Below, one piece after another: positions 7,294-17,149 of a DNA stretch of 64,000 nt. Numbering within the stretch: position 1 is the first letter of the stretch; every line of letters starts with the position of its first letter. Both the position numbers and the translations under genes were made by a program. Under the pieces are notes generated by a model, which saw nothing but the letters and a program-made list of their open reading frames with translations, was not told the origin of the DNA and did no database searches. The DNA comes from Desulfuromonas acetoxidans DSM 684 (GTDB taxonomy: Bacteria; Desulfobacterota; Desulfuromonadia; Desulfuromonadales; Desulfuromonadaceae). The stretch covers positions 124,001 through 188,000 of the forward strand of contig NZ_AAEW02000006.1 of NCBI RefSeq assembly GCF_000167355.1, written 5' to 3'.

Positions 7294-10200
7294 CTATTCG
7301 AGTACAACCAGCAGGTCGTCCTGCTGCACCTGATCGCCCTCTTTATAAAGCACCTCTTTGACTAAACCGTCAATCTTGGCCTTGATGTTAGTTTCCATCT
7401 TCATCGCTTCAGTGACGATCAGGGTGTCGCCCTCTTTCACTTCATCGCCAACGCCAACATTGAGCTTGAAAATTTTGCCCGGCATCGGGGCACCGACCTC
7501 ACGATCATTGCCTTTTTCCGCCTTGACGTGCTCGCTCTCGTCGGTCTCGGCAGACAGGTCTTTGACCTTGATCTGGCGCGGCTCACCGTTGAGTTCAAAG
7601 TAGATATTACGAGTACCGTCTTCATGCACTTTGCTAATGGCCGTCAGGGTGACAATCAGCGTTTTACCCGGTTGGATTTCGATGCTCACTTCATCACCAA
7701 CATCGAGACCGTAGAAGTACACCGGGGTCGGCAATACCGAGGTATCGCTGTAATCCTGGCGATGACGGTCAAACTCCTCGAACACACCGGGGTACAACAC
7801 AGCGGAAGACACATCGCGGTCGAGCACCGGATGACCGACCTTCTTCTCCAGTTCCTCTTTCTTGGCGGCAAAATCCACCGGCTCGAGGAACTCACCAGGA
7901 CGGTGGGTAAACGGCTGCTCGTCCTTGAGGATAATCTTCTGCAGCTCCTCAGGGAAACCGCCGTACGGCTGGCCGAGCATCCCTTTGAAGAAGTCGACCA
8001 CACCCTGCGGGAAGGTCAGCTCATGGCCGCGCTCCATAACATCCTGCGGTGTCAGATTATTCTGCACCATGAACATGGCCATGTCGCCAACGATCTTAGA
8101 GGACGGGGTTACTTTGACCAGGTCGCCGAACATATCGTTGACCTCACGGTACATGCGCTTACACTCTTCCCAGCGATGGCCGAGACCAAGGCCCTCAACC
8201 TGCGGCTTGTAGTTGGAATACTGACCACCGGGAATCTCGTGGTAGTACACCTGGGCGGTACTGGAACGCAACTCCGATTCAAACGGCTCGTAGTAGGTGC
8301 GTACTGTCTCCCAATAGTTGGCCAGAGTCTGCATGCCTTCGTTATCGACCGCCGGGTCCCAGATGGTGCCTTCGAGGGTCGACAGCAAACCGTTCATACT
8401 CGGCTGTGACGTCAACCCGGAGATGGAAGACAATGCCGTATCGACAATATCCACACCAGCTTGAGCCGCCTGCAACAACATGGTGCCGCCGTTACCGGAG
8501 GTGTCGTGGGTATGCAGATGCACCGGAATACCAATCTCGTTTTTCAACGCCTTGATCAGTTTCTCAGCAGCAAACGGCTTAAGCAGGCCGGCCATATCCT
8601 TGATACCAAGGATATGAGCGCCCATCTTCTCCAGCTCTTTGGCCATCTTAACGTAGTATTCGAGCGGATACTTGTCGCGCTTGGGATCGGTAATATCACC
8701 GGTGTAGCACATGGCGGCTTCACAGATGGCGTTGTTCTTCTGCACCGCCTCCATGGCAACACGCATCCCTTTGGTCCAGTTCAGCGAATCGAAAATACGG
8801 AACACATCAATACCGCCAGCAGCGGCTTTTTCAACAAAGTCTTCAACCACATTGTCGGGATAGTTCGTGTAACCCACCGCATTGGAGCCACGCAGCAACA
8901 TCTGAAACAACAGGTTGGGAATCTTGGTGCGCAGACGATCAAGACGCTCCCAGGGATCCTCGGTCAAAAAGCGCATCGACACGTCAAAGGTCGCTCCACC
9001 CCACATCTCCAAGGAGAACAGACCACCGGCCAGATGGCTGGTCGCCTCGGCAATTTTATCGATGTCATAGGTCCGCACGCGGGTCGCCAACAGCGACTGA
9101 TGGGCATCGCGCATGGTGGTGTCAGTCAGGAGCAGACGCTTCTCATTCAGCGCCCAATCCGCCAGACCTTGTGGCCCCTTGGCCATCAGGATGTCACGGG
9201 TGCCGCGCGGGCGAATCGCTTCCGGCTGAATGTGCGGCAGCTCCGCCTCATGCAGATCCCTGAAATGCAAACGCTTCTTGATATTGGGATAACCGTTCAC
9301 CGACACATGGCCGATATAATGAAGCAGCTTGTTAGCGCGGTCTTTTTTCTCCTGAATATCGAACAGTTCCGGATGGTTATCCAAGTAGGAGGTGTTGCAC
9401 TCCCCTTTGAGGAACGGCTCGTGGGTGACGACGTTCTCCAAAAAGCCGATATTGGTCTTCACACCACGCACGCGAAATTCCTGCAACGCACGGTTCATGG
9501 TGCGGCAGGCATCGACAAACGACAGTCCCCAGGTGGAGACCTTAACCAACAGCGAATCGTAATGCGGGGTGATGCGTGAGCCGGAGTAGCCGTTGGCCGC
9601 GTCAAGACGCACACCAAAACCAACGGCGGTACGATAAGCCTTGATGGTGCCAAAATCCGGCGCAAAGTTATTGGCCGGATCCTCGGTGGTGACACGGCAC
9701 TGAATAGCATAGCCGCGCAGCTCAATATCTTCCTGCTTTTCGACACCGATTTCAGGATCAGACAGTTTGTAGCCTTCAGCGACGCGAATTTGGGTCTGCA
9801 CCAGGTTGCGCATGGTTACCAACTCGGTGACGGTATGCTCAACCTGAATACGCGGGTTGGTTTCGATAAAGTAAAACTTGCCCTCGTTGTCCATGAGAAA
9901 CTCAACGGTTCCGGCATTGAGATAACCGACTTCGTTGGCAATCTTCATGGCATGGGAGCACACTTCTTCGCGTTTTTCCTGTGACAGAGAGGGGGATGGT
10001 GCCAGCTCAATCACCTTTTGGTGGCGACGTTGAATCGAGCAATCCCGCTCAAAATAATGAACGATGTTGCCGTGGCTATCGCCCATGATCTGCACTTCAA
10101 TGTGCTTGGGATTTTCAATAAATTTTTCGAGGAAAACGGTACCGTCACCAAAGGCTGCTTGTGCCTCTGAAGCCGCCGACTTCAGCCCTTCAAGCAGCTC

Positions 10201-10740
10201 ATCTTTGTTGCGTGCCACCCGCATGCCGCGCCCACCACCACCGGAAGCGGCCTTGACCATAATCGGATAACCGCACCCCTTGGCAAACAGCAGAGCTTCC
10301 TCTTCGGTTTTTACCGGATCTTCAGTGCCGGGCACCACCGGCACACCGGCTTCAAGGGCCACATGACGCGCAGCCACCTTGTTCCCAAGCCGACGTTGAA
10401 TCTCCGCCGTGGGACCGATAAAGGTAATACCGGCGCGCTCACACGCCTCGGCAAATTCAGGATTTTCGGACAAAAAGCCATAACCGGGGTGAATAGCATC
10501 GACCCCTTTCTGGCGCGCCAACTCGACAATTTCTTCAATGCCGAGATAAGCGTCAATCGGCCCTTTCCCTTTACCAATCTGATACGCTTCATCAGCTTTG
10601 TAGCGATGCAGCGACAGTTTGTCCTCTTCGGAATAGATGGCGACGGTGCTGATACCCAGCTCGGTACACGCGCGAAAAATCCGGATCGCAATCTCGCCGC
10701 GGTTGGCGGCCATAATTTTCTTGAACTGTTTTACTGCCAT
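7294..10740 (-). CDS. pyc: Pyruvate carboxylase
   Basis: 1148 residues from ATG 10740 (AGGAGGAGAGT upstream). Single-chain enzyme with four parts. Biotin carboxylase with ATP-grasp (about 1-450; GGGGRGMR, EVQIMGD, ETNPRIQVEHTVTE). Carboxyltransferase TIM barrel (about 530-800; DTTMRDAHQSLLATR, metal-binding HLHTHDTSGNG). A PYC/OADA conserved domain. A biotinyl domain with EAMKMET, where Lys1114 carries biotin. It makes oxaloacetate from pyruvate, bicarbonate and ATP, the anaplerotic and gluconeogenic entry used by acetate-growing Desulfuromonadia. Single-gene unit with its own terminator. The long plus-strand frames opposite it are shadows. Confidence 0.97.
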   Translation of the reverse strand: MAVKQFKKIMAANRGEIAIRIFRACTELGISTVAIYSEEDKLSLHRYKADEAYQIGKGKGPIDAYLGIEEIVELARQKGVDAIHPGYGFLSENPEFAEACERAGITFIGPTAEIQRRLGNKVAARHVALEAGVPVVPGTEDPVKTEEEALLFAKGCGYPIMVKAASGGGGRGMRVARNKDELLEGLKSAASEAQAAFGDGTVFLEKFIENPKHIEVQIMGDSHGNIVHYFERDCSIQRRHQKVIELAPSPSLSQEKREEVCSHAMKIANEVGYLNAGTVEFLMDNEGKFYFIETNPRIQVEHTVTELVTMRNLVQTQIRVAEGYKLSDPEIGVEKQEDIELRGYAIQCRVTTEDPANNFAPDFGTIKAYRTAVGFGVRLDAANGYSGSRITPHYDSLLVKVSTWGLSFVDACRTMNRALQEFRVRGVKTNIGFLENVVTHEPFLKGECNTSYLDNHPELFDIQEKKDRANKLLHYIGHVSVNGYPNIKKRLHFRDLHEAELPHIQPEAIRPRGTRDILMAKGPQGLADWALNEKRLLLTDTTMRDAHQSLLATRVRTYDIDKIAEATSHLAGGLFSLEMWGGATFDVSMRFLTEDPWERLDRLRTKIPNLLFQMLLRGSNAVGYTNYPDNVVEDFVEKAAAGGIDVFRIFDSLNWTKGMRVAMEAVQKNNAICEAAMCYTGDITDPKRDKYPLEYYVKMAKELEKMGAHILGIKDMAGLLKPFAAEKLIKALKNEIGIPVHLHTHDTSGNGGTMLLQAAQAGVDIVDTALSSISGLTSQPSMNGLLSTLEGTIWDPAVDNEGMQTLANYWETVRTYYEPFESELRSSTAQVYYHEIPGGQYSNYKPQVEGLGLGHRWEECKRMYREVNDMFGDLVKVTPSSKIVGDMAMFMVQNNLTPQDVMERGHELTFPQGVVDFFKGMLGQPYGGFPEELQKIILKDEQPFTHRPGEFLEPVDFAAKKEELEKKVGHPVLDRDVSSAVLYPGVFEEFDRHRQDYSDTSVLPTPVYFYGLDVGDEVSIEIQPGKTLIVTLTAISKVHEDGTRNIYFELNGEPRQIKVKDLSAETDESEHVKAEKGNDREVGAPMPGKIFKLNVGVGDEVKEGDTLIVTEAMKMETNIKAKIDGLVKEVLYKEGDQVQQDDLLVVLE

Positions 10741-11247
10741 ACTCTCCTCCTGATAGAATTCGGAGTTCCATCCCATTTTTATTCACGAAGAAAAATTCGT
10801 GATATTTTTTAGTCTTACTTAAAAAGTGCTGTTATTTCGAATACTTACAAGGTCCGATCAGCGCACATCTAAACAGAACCCCTGGTGTTTTGTCAAGGCA
10901 TAATATTGTTCTATTTTTAACACACATGGTGAAATGGTACCTGAAAACACCGAAGATACCAGATATCACAACAGTTATTCGAACCGAGCAAAAAATCATT
11001 TTTAGAAAAAATCAACGTTTGTCTGAAAACGTTTTTTTCTTCTGAGCAACCACAGTTTTTAAGTGTACTAAAGTTTGCCGATCATGCATCTGCCCACAAA
11101 AAACGTCGCACAAATAAACAACGACAGTGACTTGCCTGTTTTTTTCAAATCGTGGTATTCTGCCAGTCAAAAAAATGACGCTTCGTCATGAACCAACCGG
11201 AAACAAAGGGTGACCAAGCAGCATCGGACTGTTATGGTGGAGGAACT
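10741..11247. other. Divergent intergenic region pyc / sigma-54 regulator
   Basis: A non-coding, AT-rich stretch of 507 nt that must carry promoters for both divergent genes. Apart from a sigma-70-like promoter at 11132-11161 I see no strong repeat or folded RNA. Confidence 0.5.
11132..11161 (+). promoter_or_regulatory. Sigma-70-like promoter for the sigma-54 regulator
   Basis: TTGCCT (11132-11137) and TATTCT (11156-11161), 18 nt apart, lie about 85 nt before the start codon. The -10 is preceded by TGG. Confidence 0.4.
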
Positions 11248-12633
11248 ATGGATAAGAGATGTTCAATCCTGTTGATTGACGATGACGAACAAAGTTGTGC
11301 AACACTCGGCTTATTGCTGAAAAAATCCGGCTACTCCGTCGAAACCGCTCTTTCCGGAGAACAGGGGTTAGAGCTTCTGCCCAAAACTCCATTTGAAATT
11401 GTCATCACAGATCTGCGCCTGCCAGGCATGGATGGACTGGAAATTCTCAAACGGGTCAAGGAGCACAATGCCGAGATCAATGTCATCCTCGTCACGGGCA
11501 ACTCATCAGCTGAGTCGGCGGTCACAGCCATGAAATACGGTGCATTCGACTACATCACCAAGCCACTCAATTTCGATAAACTCAAAGTCATTCTCGACAA
11601 AGCTCAGGAAAAGCTGCAACTGGTCGCCGAGAACCGCTTTCTGCGTCAACAGTTGCGTGGCCGTTATACCTTTGACAACATCATTGGCACCAGCATGACC
11701 ATGCAGCAGGTTTTCTCGCGCATGCAGAAAGTGTTGCACACGGATTCCTCATTGCTGATTCTCGGGGAATCCGGGACCGGCAAGGAGCTGGTGGCCAAGG
11801 CGATCCACTTTAACGGGCCACGTAAAGATCAACCGTTTGTCCCCATCAACTGTGGTGCCATCCCCGCCGACCTGCTCGAAAGTGAACTGTTCGGCCATCT
11901 CCGTGGCTCTTTCACCGGTGCAATCGCCAACAAATGCGGTAAATTCGAGCAAGCCAATGGCGGCACTATTTTTCTTGATGAGATCGGCACCATGCCGGTT
12001 CACCTGCAGTTAAAGCTATTACGTGTTCTTCAGGAACAGGAAGTCCAACCGGTGGGCAGCAACCGTAACATCAAGCTGGACGTACGGGTGATCTCGGCAA
12101 CAAACGCGGACCTGGAACAGATGGTTCGTGACGGCCATTTCCGGGAAGATTTATTTTACCGACTCAATGTCATTCCCATTACACTGCCCCCCTTGCGCCA
12201 GCGCAGTGAGGATATTGCGTTACTGGTCCGTCACTTTCTGCAGAAAAGCTGCCGCTATATGAATCGGTCGTTGATGCCCATGGAAAGTGCGGCTCTTCAG
12301 GTTCTGGAAAACTACGACTGGCCGGGCAATGTCCGTGAGCTGGAGAATGTCATTGAACGCACTGTGGCTTTGAGCGATGGCCCGCAGATCACCTTGCAGG
12401 ACCTGCCCCCCCATATCACCGGCAAACATACGCCGACCATGTCCGAGCAGAACCTCTACACGCTACCGGCGGATGGCGTCGATATGCCGAAACAGATTCA
12501 GGAGATTGAACGACACTGGATCAGTCAGGCCTTAGAGATGAGTCAGGGCATCAAAGCGCGTGCAGCCGCCATGCTCGGCATCAACCGCACCACGCTGGTA
12601 GAGAAGATCAAACGACTCGGGCTGCCGCAATAA
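11248..12633 (+). CDS. Sigma-54-dependent response regulator (FleQ/FlrC-like end)
   Basis: 461 residues from ATG 11248 (GGAGG upstream); earlier in-frame starts lack a site. Receiver domain about 5-125 (IDDDE, phospho-Asp in ITDLRLPGMDG, KP loop). AAA+ domain about 145-385 with Walker A GESGTGKE and Walker B IFLDEIG. FIS-type HTH at the C-terminus reading NRTTLVEKIKRLGL. The sigma-54 contact loop reads GSFTGA rather than GAFTGA. The HTH resembles that of FleQ/FlrC-type regulators, but no flagellar gene is present. No histidine kinase lies next to it, so it is an orphan regulator. Confidence 0.92.
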   Translation: MDKRCSILLIDDDEQSCATLGLLLKKSGYSVETALSGEQGLELLPKTPFEIVITDLRLPGMDGLEILKRVKEHNAEINVILVTGNSSAESAVTAMKYGAFDYITKPLNFDKLKVILDKAQEKLQLVAENRFLRQQLRGRYTFDNIIGTSMTMQQVFSRMQKVLHTDSSLLILGESGTGKELVAKAIHFNGPRKDQPFVPINCGAIPADLLESELFGHLRGSFTGAIANKCGKFEQANGGTIFLDEIGTMPVHLQLKLLRVLQEQEVQPVGSNRNIKLDVRVISATNADLEQMVRDGHFREDLFYRLNVIPITLPPLRQRSEDIALLVRHFLQKSCRYMNRSLMPMESAALQVLENYDWPGNVRELENVIERTVALSDGPQITLQDLPPHITGKHTPTMSEQNLYTLPADGVDMPKQIQEIERHWISQALEMSQGIKARAAAMLGINRTTLVEKIKRLGLPQ

Positions 12634-12695
12634 ATACGACAGCCCGAAAGAGAAGTACCCCGCTGTTGAGCACAGCCCTTGACGGGATCAGCGAC

Positions 12696-13586
12696 TCAAC
12701 AATGTTCTTTAAGGTGATTGTAAAACGCTGTGGCCAGCGGACTGAGCTGACGGTTACGCCGCTGAACCAGGTAAAAGGAGCGTGGCATGCTGACGCCCTC
12801 AATCGGAACCGTCACCAGACTGCCCCGTTCGACATCTTCAGCCACCGACAACGATGACAGGATCGCTACGCCAATACGTGAGCGAACGCCCTGGCGCACC
12901 GCCTCATTGCTGCCCACCTCGGCAACAACCTGAAAATGAGGCACTTCAACGCCGGCTTTTTTCAGCCCTTGCGTCATCTCAATACGGGTGCCCGATCCGG
13001 GCTCACGGAGAATAAACGGCATCTCAAGCAATTCACCGGGATACACCGACGACTTTTTTGCCCAGGGATGATCAGGATAAACGGTCAGGACCAATTCATC
13101 GGAAAACATCTCTTCACACTCAACGCGCTGATCTTTCCACAAAGTACCGATCAATCCCAGTTCAAGCGTCCCCTTGAGAATATCTTCAACCACCGCCGTC
13201 GTGCCGGAGATCTTCAGCATCAGCTCGATACTGGAATACGATGATTTAAAGCTGTCAATCATCGTCGGCAGCAGATAGGCGCCGGGAATGGTACTGGCAC
13301 CAACAGCCAGTTTTCCGGACAGGTTGCCCTGAAACTGCTTGATCGCCTGATCCGCTTCATCTTTAAGCTGAATAATCCGACGGGCATATTGATAGAGAAT
13401 TTTTCCGGCATGGGTTGGCTGGGCACGACGTCCGAGGCGATCAATCAATTTCTCGTTGTAGTGCTCTTCCAACGTCCGGATATGCTCACTGACCGACGGC
13501 TGCGACAGCAGTGCCGCTTCGGCAGCCCGGGTAAAGCTTCCAAGATCAACAACTTTGCAAAAAACTTCGAGTCGGCGAATATCCAC
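12696..13586 (-). CDS. LysR-family transcriptional regulator
   Basis: The GTG at 13586 is preferred: AGGAG lies six bases before it but directly touches the ATG at 13592. 296 residues. N-terminal winged HTH (about 1-60; RAAEAALLSQPSVSEHIRTLEE) and a two-lobed effector domain (about 88-290; GASTIPGAYLLPTMIDSF, REPGSGTR) of the CysB-like kind that binds sulfate-like or small organic ligands. It resembles a LysR group found with selenium metabolism in Geobacter relatives, but no selenium gene is here. The next gene upstream on the same strand is the binding-protein gene, 265 nt away. Confidence 0.9.
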   Translation of the reverse strand: MDIRRLEVFCKVVDLGSFTRAAEAALLSQPSVSEHIRTLEEHYNEKLIDRLGRRAQPTHAGKILYQYARRIIQLKDEADQAIKQFQGNLSGKLAVGASTIPGAYLLPTMIDSFKSSYSSIELMLKISGTTAVVEDILKGTLELGLIGTLWKDQRVECEEMFSDELVLTVYPDHPWAKKSSVYPGELLEMPFILREPGSGTRIEMTQGLKKAGVEVPHFQVVAEVGSNEAVRQGVRSRIGVAILSSLSVAEDVERGSLVTVPIEGVSMPRSFYLVQRRNRQLSPLATAFYNHLKEHC

Positions 13587-13851
13587 ACGCATCTCCTGAC
13601 AGCAATGTTTTAATAGGAATTGCCGATATTATCAGAAGTGGCAAGGGGACGCAATCCTGGAAATCAAAGAACATTCATTCTTTTATTATTTATGAATAAA
13701 ATCGATATTAATCAGTTTTTCCCGATATCTAGCGTTTCGCCCCCGAAAAGAACCCTGGAGAATTCCCGTGAAAAAACAGGGCAAAAATGGATAGGTCACA
13801 TTAATAATGAAGAGCTTTTTGCCCACGCTATTCCCATGCAGCCGTTTTTGG

Positions 13852-14895
13852 TCAGGGCGTACCATCAAGAATATCACGTACCTTTTCGTCACTCAGAGTG
13901 AGGCCAAAAAACAATTGGTAGAAATGGCGTGTTGTTTCAACCATATCCAAGTGGACCGCCTGCGGGTAAAGGCTCTGAGCCAACCATTGCAGGCCGAGAA
14001 ATCGCATCATGGAGGGAGGCCGATCAAACCAGTTCAGTGGATGGTCGGGAATAATCAACACCTGATCACTCTGAATGGCTTGAACCTGTTGCCACGTTGG
14101 CATGTCAACAGCGTGCTCATAAAAATCTCGCTGCGCTGTAATAACCACCTCGGGGTTATACATCAGCACCTGTTCCTGGGTGATTTTGTCTCGACCACGT
14201 CGCTGTTTCAGGACGCCTTTATGGACATTGCAACCACCGGCGAGCCCAATCAACTCAGCATGAAAGGAGTACTCAGGTTCTGTCTCCAACCCGTCATTGC
14301 CCTGGGCATAATACACTCGACGTCGCTGGGATACCGGGATGGTCGCCACAGTCGTGGCGACCTGTTCCAGAACACAACGCCCATAGCGTGCCAGTTTAAG
14401 TCCACGCTGCGGCTCCCCCAACAAGTGGCCCAAAAATTCCAATGTGGCCGGATAGTCTTGAAGACGATCCATGGCGACAAAAACCACCGGAATGTGCCAT
14501 TGGTCGAGCTGACGCAACCAACGCTGAACGACCGGTGACCGACCATCTCCCCAGAAAATCACGACATCGGGATCAATGGCCAGCAAGGTCTCACGATTGA
14601 CGCCCTGACCACCGAGAAAACTGCCAATCACCGGGCGCTGTTTAAGCCGCGGATCAAGAATCTGCCAGTCCGTATCTGAAGGACGTGAGGTAAAGGCAGC
14701 CAGCTTCATCGGGGCAACCGCGTAGATCATCCAATTGACTGGGGCCACACAGCCGACCACGCGATCGATATGGTCGGGAACCGTGACGCTGCGCCCCGCC
14801 ATATCAACGACGTCACGCGCCGAAGCCGGCACAACCATCACCAGAACGATCAACAGGCCCAACAGCAACCGCGCTGGCACGACTAAAACACCCAC
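13852..14895 (-). CDS. BtuF/FhuD/MolA-like periplasmic binding protein
   Basis: 347 residues with a signal peptide (about 1-26, ending ASA). The domain begins VVDMAGRSVTVPDHIDRVV, the usual opening of class III binding proteins with a rigid helix (NRETLLAIDPDVVIFWGD; YNPEVVITAQRDFY). Such proteins deliver siderophores, haem, cobalamin or, in the MolA subgroup, molybdate/tungstate to an ABC importer. Its gene overlaps the TonB receptor gene by 13 nt, so the two form one transport unit. No permease or ATPase gene is in the window. The ligand is inferred only from neighbours, and a metal chelate is the alternative. Confidence 0.88.
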   Translation of the reverse strand: MGVLVVPARLLLGLLIVLVMVVPASARDVVDMAGRSVTVPDHIDRVVGCVAPVNWMIYAVAPMKLAAFTSRPSDTDWQILDPRLKQRPVIGSFLGGQGVNRETLLAIDPDVVIFWGDGRSPVVQRWLRQLDQWHIPVVFVAMDRLQDYPATLEFLGHLLGEPQRGLKLARYGRCVLEQVATTVATIPVSQRRRVYYAQGNDGLETEPEYSFHAELIGLAGGCNVHKGVLKQRRGRDKITQEQVLMYNPEVVITAQRDFYEHAVDMPTWQQVQAIQSDQVLIIPDHPLNWFDRPPSMMRFLGLQWLAQSLYPQAVHLDMVETTRHFYQLFFGLTLSDEKVRDILDGTP

Positions 14896-16748
14896 TTCAC
14901 CCCCAGGTAATAACCCCGCGGCGATAAAGTGAAATCATCGTGCTCTTCATCAAATAGATTATCAATCCCACCATACAAAGTCAGGCTTGCGGTCAGATCT
15001 TTTTCGACATGAAGATGGGTAAGCTGATACGCATCCTGTTCATTGCTCTCGCCATCTTCAGACGTCCCGAAATAGAGCCAGCGCACTTGAGTCATCACGC
15101 CCCAATAAGGGTCTAACCAGGCAAGCGTCACCCCGCTTTTCCAACGCGGCTCATCGGCAAGTTCGTCATGGGTCTGGCGGTCTTCGGTATCAACATAACT
15201 GAACTGTCCGGACAGTTGCACATCACCGGGCAATGCTACGGAGCTTTCAAACTCCACCCCTTCGGCGCGTACTTCATCGATATTGACCATGGTGAACGTT
15301 TTGTATTTACCACTTGCAGACTGCAACTGTGCGGCAATCAAATCATCCAGATCCGTGCGGAACACCACCAACTGGCTGCGGAAACGCCCCCAGTGGAAAC
15401 TGGTTCCGGCTTCATAACTCTGAGAGGTCTCTTCATCAAGATCTTCATTATTTTGATAGGTTTCAAAACCTTTTTTCAGGATAGAGGTCACATACAGTTC
15501 ATTGAGATTCGGTGCCCGAAATCCTTCACCATAACCGATCCACACCCGACCGTGATCATAATGCCAGGTCAGTGTCGCCCGTGGTGTCAGGTGACCACCA
15601 AAATCTTCGTGGTGGTCAAAGCGCACGCCAGCGACCAGGTTAAGCTGTTGCGTGATCCGCCAATCCGCCTGGGTAAACAAGGCACTGTTGAGCACCTTCT
15701 CTTCATTGTGATCCATGCCGCCGACTTTGAGACTGTCTTCGCGAACTTCCCCGCCACTGGTGAGAATAAACCGATTAGAAGTCGAGTAAGTCACCCGGCC
15801 CTCCCCCTGAATCAACCGCCGCCGTTCCTCACTTTTTGACGTAGGCGGATCAAAAGACGAGGTGGCTTTATATTGACTGGCGTAACCTCGCACCATGGCA
15901 GAGAGCGGCTCCCCCTGATTCAGGTGATATTCGGCAAATCCTCCCCAGCGGCGGTCATCGGCATCATAACGTCTATTGATATTCTGGTAATAACGACCGC
16001 CATCGCGTTCAAAATGGCCATATTCCCCACCGAACAACAACTGCTGCTTCGGGCCGATGTTTACGTTGGCACGTCCCAGCACGCTGTTCAATGAGGTTTC
16101 ATCGACATCGTCCGGCAACGCACTGTCACCATCCCAATCATCCTTAACACTGCGCGCCACGCCTAAATTGGCCTGGATGTTTTCGCTACCGCCACCGACA
16201 TAGATTTGACCAAGGTGTTCTGCGGAGGGACCGAAGCCACCACGCACATCGAGACCGGCTTCAGTCTGGGCTGTCGGCTGTCGGGTGATGATGTTGATCA
16301 CACCGCCAATGGCATCGCTGCCGTACAAAGCCGAGGCCGGACCACGTACCACTTCGATGCGTTCAACCATGGTCACCGGTAACTGTGCCACATCCATTTG
16401 CGCTTTAAAGCTTCCCGCCAAGCGGCGGCCATCAAGCATCACCAGGGTGTGATTTCGGCCAATGCCGCGGATGGAGGTGCCGACATTGCGCCCTTCCGCA
16501 GTTATCAGCATCACCCCGGTCGCGTACAACAGCGCTTCGGAGACGGTTTCCGCACCGGTTTCAACCAGTTGCTGTTGATCGAGCACTTCCACAGCCCCCG
16601 GCACCTGATCTACCGCTTTCTCCGCCAGCGTTGCGGTAACAACCAGTGGCCCCAGTTCGGTTGCAGAGCCCTGACCAACTGCTGACATCGGCCAGAACAT
16701 ACATCCAATAACACCAAGTACTTGTGTCCAGCGTTTCAATACATTCAT
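14883..16748 (-). CDS. TonB-dependent outer-membrane receptor
   Basis: 621 residues, the size of BtuB/CirA-type receptors. Signal peptide about 1-26. Plug domain about 35-155 (QVPGAVEVLDQQQL, GTSIRGIGRNHTLVMLDGRR, ERIEVVRGPASALYGSDAIGGVINIIT). A 22-strand-type barrel follows, ending GYYLGVKWVF with the terminal aromatic residue needed for outer-membrane assembly. TATLAEKAV near the mature N-terminus may be the TonB box. GGAG lies before the start. It overlaps the binding-protein gene and faces a regulator with a substrate-binding domain. The ligand is unknown; see the molybdate/tungstate hypothesis under findings. Confidence 0.93.
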   Translation of the reverse strand: MNVLKRWTQVLGVIGCMFWPMSAVGQGSATELGPLVVTATLAEKAVDQVPGAVEVLDQQQLVETGAETVSEALLYATGVMLITAEGRNVGTSIRGIGRNHTLVMLDGRRLAGSFKAQMDVAQLPVTMVERIEVVRGPASALYGSDAIGGVINIITRQPTAQTEAGLDVRGGFGPSAEHLGQIYVGGGSENIQANLGVARSVKDDWDGDSALPDDVDETSLNSVLGRANVNIGPKQQLLFGGEYGHFERDGGRYYQNINRRYDADDRRWGGFAEYHLNQGEPLSAMVRGYASQYKATSSFDPPTSKSEERRRLIQGEGRVTYSTSNRFILTSGGEVREDSLKVGGMDHNEEKVLNSALFTQADWRITQQLNLVAGVRFDHHEDFGGHLTPRATLTWHYDHGRVWIGYGEGFRAPNLNELYVTSILKKGFETYQNNEDLDEETSQSYEAGTSFHWGRFRSQLVVFRTDLDDLIAAQLQSASGKYKTFTMVNIDEVRAEGVEFESSVALPGDVQLSGQFSYVDTEDRQTHDELADEPRWKSGVTLAWLDPYWGVMTQVRWLYFGTSEDGESNEQDAYQLTHLHVEKDLTASLTLYGGIDNLFDEEHDDFTLSPRGYYLGVKWVF

Positions 16749-16911
16749 ACGAGCTACTCCTACTCCTCCATAACAATGGACAGCGCCAGCAAAGCAAACG
16801 ACACGATTCTGTCATCCACCCCAGCAGACGTGACCCAATTTGATGTGGTTCTATTCAGCCACTTTGGACAAATGCGATCTGAGACAACGTAGATAGTCGG
16901 ATAGTTACGGT

Positions 16912-16930
16912 CGAGGCTGCCATAGCCTCG
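16912..16930 (-). promoter_or_regulatory. Hairpin in the TonB receptor leader
   Basis: Seven-base arms CGAGGCT and AGCCTCG around a five-base loop, about 165 nt before the receptor gene. It could be part of a leader RNA. I do not find cobalamin-box or molybdenum-cofactor riboswitch signatures. Confidence 0.3.
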
Positions 16931-16970
16931 GCAGGGATACACAGGCACCATTGGCGAGAAAACCCAGTAC

Positions 16971-16988
16971 GTGACACGATCATGTCAC
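16971..16988. promoter_or_regulatory. 18-bp palindrome upstream of the TonB receptor
   Basis: GTGACA and TGTCAC arms around a GATC centre, eight matching pairs out of nine. On the minus strand it contains TGACATGAT, also present in the palindrome at 18219-18241 before the HTH/PBP regulator. It is a candidate binding site of that regulator. Confidence 0.45.
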
Positions 16989-17076
16989 CAAGCCAGCATG
17001 ATGTCAATACGATTTTTTCGTGCTCTTACCAAAGAGATCACAACAGCAGACAAGGAGAATCAATCAGCGCAAAGCA

Positions 17077-17115
17077 ATTCGGGGCTGTCCTCCCAGAAGA
17101 AGAACAGCCCCGAAT
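17077..17115 (-). terminator. Terminator of the HTH/PBP regulator gene
   Basis: A perfect 12-bp stem (17077-17088 with 17104-17115) 35 nt after the stop on the minus strand. The following bases are only modestly T-rich. Confidence 0.65.
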
Positions 17116-17149
17116 CATAAACAATCACAGCAGAGGGATGTGGGCATCG

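Noticed and set aside
7528-9579. Two long plus-strand frames (293 and 372 codons) opposite pyc
   Set aside because: They are antisense to an unmistakable pyruvate carboxylase; their composition (many His, Gln and Arg) is that of a shadow frame and no motif is present.
16749-17000. Cobalamin or molybdenum-cofactor riboswitch upstream of the TonB receptor
   Set aside because: Only a small hairpin and a palindrome are there; the conserved B12 box and the Moco RNA core segments are not found.
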